This document shows, in pieces, positions 6,322 to 8,960 of a stretch of DNA of 8,960 nucleotides. A model generated the notes under the pieces. It worked only from the letters and a program-made list of their open reading frames with translations. It did not search any database and was not told the origin of the DNA. The stretch comes from Sphingomonas sp. UBA1000 (GTDB taxonomy: Bacteria; Pseudomonadota; Alphaproteobacteria; Sphingomonadales; Sphingomonadaceae): positions 1-8,960 of the forward strand of contig DBAW01000153.1 of the NCBI GenBank assembly GCA_002291855.1, in the 5' to 3' direction. Made by a program: the position numbers and the translations under genes. Position 1 is the first letter of the stretch; every line of letters begins with the position of its first letter.

Positions 6322-7749
6322 ATGGAATATGATGCCGAACTCAAGCTGTTCGTCGATGGCGCGTGGCGCGCCGGCGAGGGGCGCGATGCCCAGCCGGTAG
6401 TCGACCCGGCGCGCGGCGCGGCGATTGCCGAAGTGCCGCTGGCCAGCGCCGCCGATCTTGAACAGGCGCTGGTCGCCGCCGATGCCGGGTTCCGCGCCTG
6501 GCGGGCGACCGATGCCGATGCCCGCGCCGCGATCCTGCACAAGGCGGCGGCGCTGCTGCGCGAGCGGACCGATCAGATCGCGACGCTGCTGACCCTCGAA
6601 CAGGGCAAGCCGCTGGTCGAGGCGCGCGGCGAGGTCGCGGGCGCGGCGCAATTGTTCGATTATTATGCCGAGGAAGCCAAGCGCGCTTATGGCCGGGTGC
6701 TGGTGCGCCCCACCGGCACGCGCTCGATCGTGATCCGCCAGCCGGCCGGGCCGGTCGCGTCGTTCACGCCGTGGAACTTCCCCGTCTATCTGATGGCGAA
6801 AAAGCTTGCCGCCGCCCTCGCCGCCGGCTGTTCGGTGATCGCCAAGCCGCCCGAGGAAACGCCGGGATCGACCTCGGCGCTGATGCGCGCGGTGATCGAT
6901 GCCGGGGTGCCGGGCAATGTCGCCCAGCTGGTGTTCGGCGTGCCCGATACGGTCAGCCGCACGCTGATCGCCTCGCCGGTGATCCGCAAGCTCAGCTTCA
7001 CCGGCTCGGTCCCGGTCGGCCGCCATTTGATGAAGCTCGCCGCCGATGGGCTGAAGCTCGTCACCATGGAACTGGGCGGCCATGCCCCGGTGATGGTGTT
7101 TGCCGATTGCGACCTTGAACGGACGCTCGACATGGTCGTGCCGCAAAAGTTCCGCAATGCCGGGCAGGTCTGCGTGTCGCCGACGCGCTTTCATGTCGAA
7201 CGCAGCATCTATGACCGGTTCGTCGCCGGCTTTGCCGCCCGCACCGCCGCCCTACCGGTCGGATCGGGGCTGGACCCGGCGACGCGCATGGGGCCGCTTG
7301 CCAATCGCCGCCGCCCCGATGCGATCGAGGCGCTGGTCGACGATGCCGTCGCGCGCGGGGCGCGGGTGGCGCAGGGCGGATCGCGCTTCGGCCAGGGGTT
7401 TTTCTTCCAGCCGACGGTGCTTGCCGATGTGCCGCTCGACGCCGATGTGATGTCGACCGAACCGTTCGGGCCGGTGGCGCTGATCCGCCCGTTCGACAGC
7501 GAGGACGAGGCGGTGGCCGAGGCCAATCGCCTGCCTTACGGGCTAGCAGCCTTCGCCTTCACCGAAAATGGCCGCCGCGCCAACCGGCTGGGCGACATGA
7601 TCGAGGCCGGGATGATCGGCATCAACAGCTTTGCGATCTCGGTCGTCGATGCGCCGTTCGGCGGCGTCAAGGATTCGGGCTTTGGCCGCGAAGGCGGACC
7701 GGAAGGGCTTGAAAGCTATATGGTGACCAAGGCGATCCACCAGGCCTGA
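6322..7749 (+). CDS. NAD(P)-dependent aldehyde dehydrogenase, succinate-semialdehyde dehydrogenase-like
   Basis: Oxidises an aldehyde to the acid with NAD(P)+ in the cytosol. The 475-residue product spans the whole ALDH fold. PWNFPVYLMAKKLAAALAAG and the K-P-P-E-E-T-P cofactor segment are followed by FTGSVPVGRHLM, then the general base E250 in MELGGHAPVMVF and the catalytic C284 in NAGQVCVSPTRF. The 34-residue E-to-C spacing is standard. Later come TEPFGPVALI, NRLPYGLAAFAF and PFGGVKDSGFGREGG. Overall it most resembles the GabD/succinate-semialdehyde dehydrogenase branch, but the substrate cannot be fixed by reading. An ATG at 6313 directly abuts GGAG (6309-6312), which is too close, whereas ATG at 6322 is spaced 9 bases, so I take 6322. 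It is 113 bases from kdsA on the same strand. Operon membership and any role in the glycan pathway are unproven. Confidence 0.95.
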   Translation: MEYDAELKLFVDGAWRAGEGRDAQPVVDPARGAAIAEVPLASAADLEQALVAADAGFRAWRATDADARAAILHKAAALLRERTDQIATLLTLEQGKPLVEARGEVAGAAQLFDYYAEEAKRAYGRVLVRPTGTRSIVIRQPAGPVASFTPWNFPVYLMAKKLAAALAAGCSVIAKPPEETPGSTSALMRAVIDAGVPGNVAQLVFGVPDTVSRTLIASPVIRKLSFTGSVPVGRHLMKLAADGLKLVTMELGGHAPVMVFADCDLERTLDMVVPQKFRNAGQVCVSPTRFHVERSIYDRFVAGFAARTAALPVGSGLDPATRMGPLANRRRPDAIEALVDDAVARGARVAQGGSRFGQGFFFQPTVLADVPLDADVMSTEPFGPVALIRPFDSEDEAVAEANRLPYGLAAFAFTENGRRANRLGDMIEAGMIGINSFAISVVDAPFGGVKDSGFGREGGPEGLESYMVTKAIHQA

Positions 7750-7764
7750 CCGGCGGGGCCGGTC
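7748..7764. terminator. Hairpin between convergent aldehyde dehydrogenase gene and tRNA-Leu
   Basis: GACCGG (7748-7753) and CCGGTC (7759-7764) form a 6-bp GC-rich stem with a 5-base loop, beginning within the TGA stop at 7747-7749. It lies between two convergent genes and could stop transcription from either side. There is no T-tract on either strand, so it is a weak candidate for an intrinsic terminator. Confidence 0.3.
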
Positions 7765-7785
7765 GGCCAGGCTGGTCAAGGGGGC

Positions 7786-7872
7786 TGGTGCGGGCGGTCG
7801 GACTCGAACCGACATATCCGTGAGGATGGCGGATTTTGAGTCCGCTGCGTCTACCAATTCCACCACGCCCGC
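7786..7872 (-). tRNA. tRNA-Leu, anticodon CAA
   Basis: The minus strand reads GCGGGCG as the 5' acceptor arm (7872-7866) and CGCCCGC as its partner before discriminator A and an encoded CCA (7788-7786). The D region contains TGGTAGACGC. The anticodon stem GCGGA/TCCGC closes the loop CTCAAAA, giving anticodon CAA, which reads UUG leucine codons. A long variable arm with ATCC/GGAT pairing, as expected for a class II tRNA, precedes the T arm (GTCGG-TTCGAGT-CCGAC). The total of 87 bases including CCA is normal for tRNA-Leu. No intron, second tRNA or integrase lies nearby. Confidence 0.96.
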
Positions 7873-7887
7873 ATGCATGGCCGGCTC

Positions 7888-7916
7888 GCTCTAGCGAAGC
7901 ACCTTCGGCGCTGCAA
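7888..7916 (-). promoter_or_regulatory. Candidate promoter of tRNA-Leu
   Basis: On the minus strand TTGCAG (7916-7911) and TAGAGC (7893-7888) are separated by 17 bases, and the -10 element ends 15 bases before the tRNA 5' end. The spacing is ideal but both hexamers are only partial matches to sigma70 consensus, so this is a candidate only. Confidence 0.35.
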
Positions 7917-8016
7917 CCGCCGCCAGCGGGTCCGCATGGATGACAGCGGCGTGAAAATGCGTCATGGCGCAGCGCGTTCAGAGCGACCGGGCAGTTCGGC
8001 CCGGCTCGAAAATGCT

Positions 8017-8060
8017 CTAGAGCGGTTTCCGATCCGATTGCATCGGATCGGCCGCTCTAG
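8017..8060. repeat. Long hairpin at the centre of the repeat block
   Basis: CTAGAGCGG (8017-8025) pairs with CCGCTCTAG (8052-8060), and CCGATCCGA (8029-8037) pairs with TCGGATCGG (8043-8051) around a TTGCA loop. The result is an 18-bp stem with one 3-base TTT bulge on the left arm. It is followed by a short AT-rich stretch (8064-8071) but not a clean T-tract. On either strand it would form a very stable RNA or cruciform. Confidence 0.85.
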
Positions 8061-8074
8061 GCCTTTAATTTGCC

Positions 8075-8118
8075 GCATTTTCCGAGCCGCCGGGTGATTC
8101 AACCCGGCTCGAAAATGC
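8075..8118. repeat. Second hairpin of the repeat block
   Basis: GCATTTTC (8075-8082) pairs with GAAAATGC (8111-8118), and GCCGGG (8089-8094) pairs with CCCGGC (8103-8108) around an 8-base loop. A few unpaired bases, mostly on the left side, separate the two stems. The equivalent left arm in the first repeat unit (about 7972-7979) is degraded, so that unit can only form the inner CCGGG/CCCGG stem (7987-7991 with 8000-8004). Confidence 0.7.
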
Positions 8119-8137
8119 TCTAGTGGAGCCGTTGCCC

Positions 8138-8960
8138 GTGCCATCCGTCCCGCCCCCGCCCCGCGGCCCGTCCCGCACGCCGGACCTGTCCGGCCAGCGC
8201 ATCGCCAAGCTGCTTGCCCGTGCCGGGATCGCGTCGCGCCGCGACGTCGAACGGATGATCGCCGACGGGCGGATCGCGATTGACGGCGTGACCGTCACCA
8301 CCCCGGCAACGATCCTGACCTCGCTGCACGGCGTGACGGTGGATGGCCAGCCGGTCCGCGCCCCCGCCCCGGCACGGCTGTTCCTGTTCAACAAGCCGCG
8401 CGGGCTGCTGACGGCGGCGCGCGACCCCGCCGGGCGGCCGACAATCTATGACCGGCTGCCCGAGGATCTGCCGCGCGTCATGCCGGTCGGGCGGCTCGAC
8501 CTCAACACCGAAGGGCTGTTGCTGCTGACCACCGATGGCGAGCTGAAGCGCGCGCTCGAACTGCCGTCGACCGGGGTGCCGCGCACCTATCGCGCCCGCG
8601 CCTTCGGGCAGGTGAGCCAGGCCGATCTGGAGGCGCTGATCGAGGGCATCGAGATTGACGGGATGCGCTATGGCGCGATCGACGCCAATCTGGAACGCCG
8701 GACCGGTGCCAATGTGTGGATCGAGCTGACGCTGACCGAGGGCAAGAACCGCGAGGTGCGCCGGGTGCTCGAACATCTGGGGCTGGAGGTCAGCCGGCTG
8801 ATCCGCACCCGTTACGGCCCGTTCGTGCTCGACGATCTGGCCGAAGGCGCGGTGGCCGAGGTGCGCCAGCACGATCTGGTGGTGTTCCGCCGCACGCTCA
8901 AGCCCGGCAAGGGCGCGTTCGAACCGGGCGATCCCCGCCCCGCCCCGCCGCCGCCCGCCC
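8138..8960 (+). CDS. rluB: 23S rRNA pseudouridine synthase, RluB type (RsuA family), 3' end cut by window edge
   Basis: Isomerises a uridine in 23S rRNA (U2605 for E. coli RluB) to pseudouridine during ribosome assembly. The visible 274 residues hold an N-terminal S4 RNA-binding domain at about residues 17-65 (SGQRIAKLLARAGIASRRDV) and then the catalytic domain, with LFNKPRGLLTAARDP, GRPTIYDRLPEDLP, GRLDLNTEGLLLLTTDG (catalytic Asp D121), RTYRARAFGQV and LTEGKNREVRRVL. The FGQV, TEGKNREVRR and VSRLIRTRYG segments favour RluB over RsuA. The tail beyond about residue 255 becomes Pro/Gly/Lys-rich and continues outside. GTG at 8138 is chosen because GGAG (8125-8128) lies 9 bases before it. An in-frame GTG at 8123 and TTG at 8132 lack a suitably spaced site. 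The repeat block ends just before this ribosome site. Confidence 0.94.
   Translation, partial: MPSVPPPPRGPSRTPDLSGQRIAKLLARAGIASRRDVERMIADGRIAIDGVTVTTPATILTSLHGVTVDGQPVRAPAPARLFLFNKPRGLLTAARDPAGRPTIYDRLPEDLPRVMPVGRLDLNTEGLLLLTTDGELKRALELPSTGVPRTYRARAFGQVSQADLEALIEGIEIDGMRYGAIDANLERRTGANVWIELTLTEGKNREVRRVLEHLGLEVSRLIRTRYGPFVLDDLAEGAVAEVRQHDLVVFRRTLKPGKGAFEPGDPRPAPPPPA

Larger units (their letters stand above)
7981..8123. repeat. Composite palindromic intergenic repeat (REP/BIME-like)
   Basis: A 40-base unit at 7981-8020 recurs at 8084-8123 in the same orientation with 33 of 40 positions identical; the last 21 bases of each are exact copies, ending GAAAATGCTCTAG. Differences cluster in the 8-base loop between CCGGG and CCCGG arms. 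Between the units lies a strong hairpin (8017-8060). In the second unit the upstream GCATTTTC (8075-8082) pairs with GAAAATGC (8111-8118). The block sits in the gap between tRNA-Leu and the pseudouridine synthase gene. It has no coding potential and no transposase. The arrangement fits a dispersed extragenic palindrome family, which I infer rather than identify. Confidence 0.8.

Noticed and set aside
7786..7872. tRNA-Leu as an attachment site of an integrated element
   Set aside because: No integrase, no duplicated tRNA 3' end and no change in base composition are seen on either side within the window.
8000..8123. CRISPR array
   Set aside because: There are only two copies of the 21-base repeat, the intervening DNA is itself palindromic, and no cas genes are present.

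Overview
The window reads as chromosomal DNA of a high-GC alphaproteobacterium, most likely a sphingomonad. That placement is an inference from overall base composition, C/G-ending codons and the style of the intergenic repeats. No rRNA or other marker in the window fixes the taxon. No phage, plasmid, transposase or CRISPR features were seen.

Layout: (1) 1-1617, minus strand: the last steps of cobalamin (B12) nucleotide-loop assembly, cobT followed by cobS. The two genes overlap by ATGA, and cobS runs off the left edge. (2) 1618-1865: a divergent intergenic region with short direct repeats and an AT-richer core. (3) 1866-6208, plus strand: a tight four-gene operon. It encodes an unrecognised, possibly glycosyltransferase-like protein; a KdsD-type arabinose-5-phosphate isomerase (SIS plus two CBS domains); a fusion of a NeuA-like CMP-sugar cytidylyltransferase with an RraA/HMG-aldolase-like domain; and a metal-dependent-class KdsA (Kdo-8-phosphate synthase). 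(4) 6322-7749, plus strand: an NAD(P)-dependent aldehyde dehydrogenase of the succinate-semialdehyde dehydrogenase type. (5) 7786-7872, minus strand: tRNA-Leu(CAA). (6) 7873-8137: a gene-free stretch holding a composite palindromic repeat. (7) 8138-8960, plus strand: an RluB-type 23S rRNA pseudouridine synthase cut by the right edge.

The most interesting part is the 1866-6208 operon. KdsD makes arabinose-5-phosphate from ribulose-5-phosphate. KdsA condenses it with phosphoenolpyruvate to Kdo-8-phosphate. The cytidylyltransferase half of the fusion would activate a 2-keto-3-deoxy sugar acid to its CMP form. The first gene is a candidate user of that donor. Two things do not fit a textbook Kdo pathway: there is no KdsC phosphatase in the window and no classical KdsB, and the CMP-sugar enzyme carries a pyruvate-aldolase-like RraA domain whose D-X20-R-D catalytic motif is intact. 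This suggests a modified or specially controlled ulosonic-acid pathway for a surface glycan. The final product cannot be read from the sequence.
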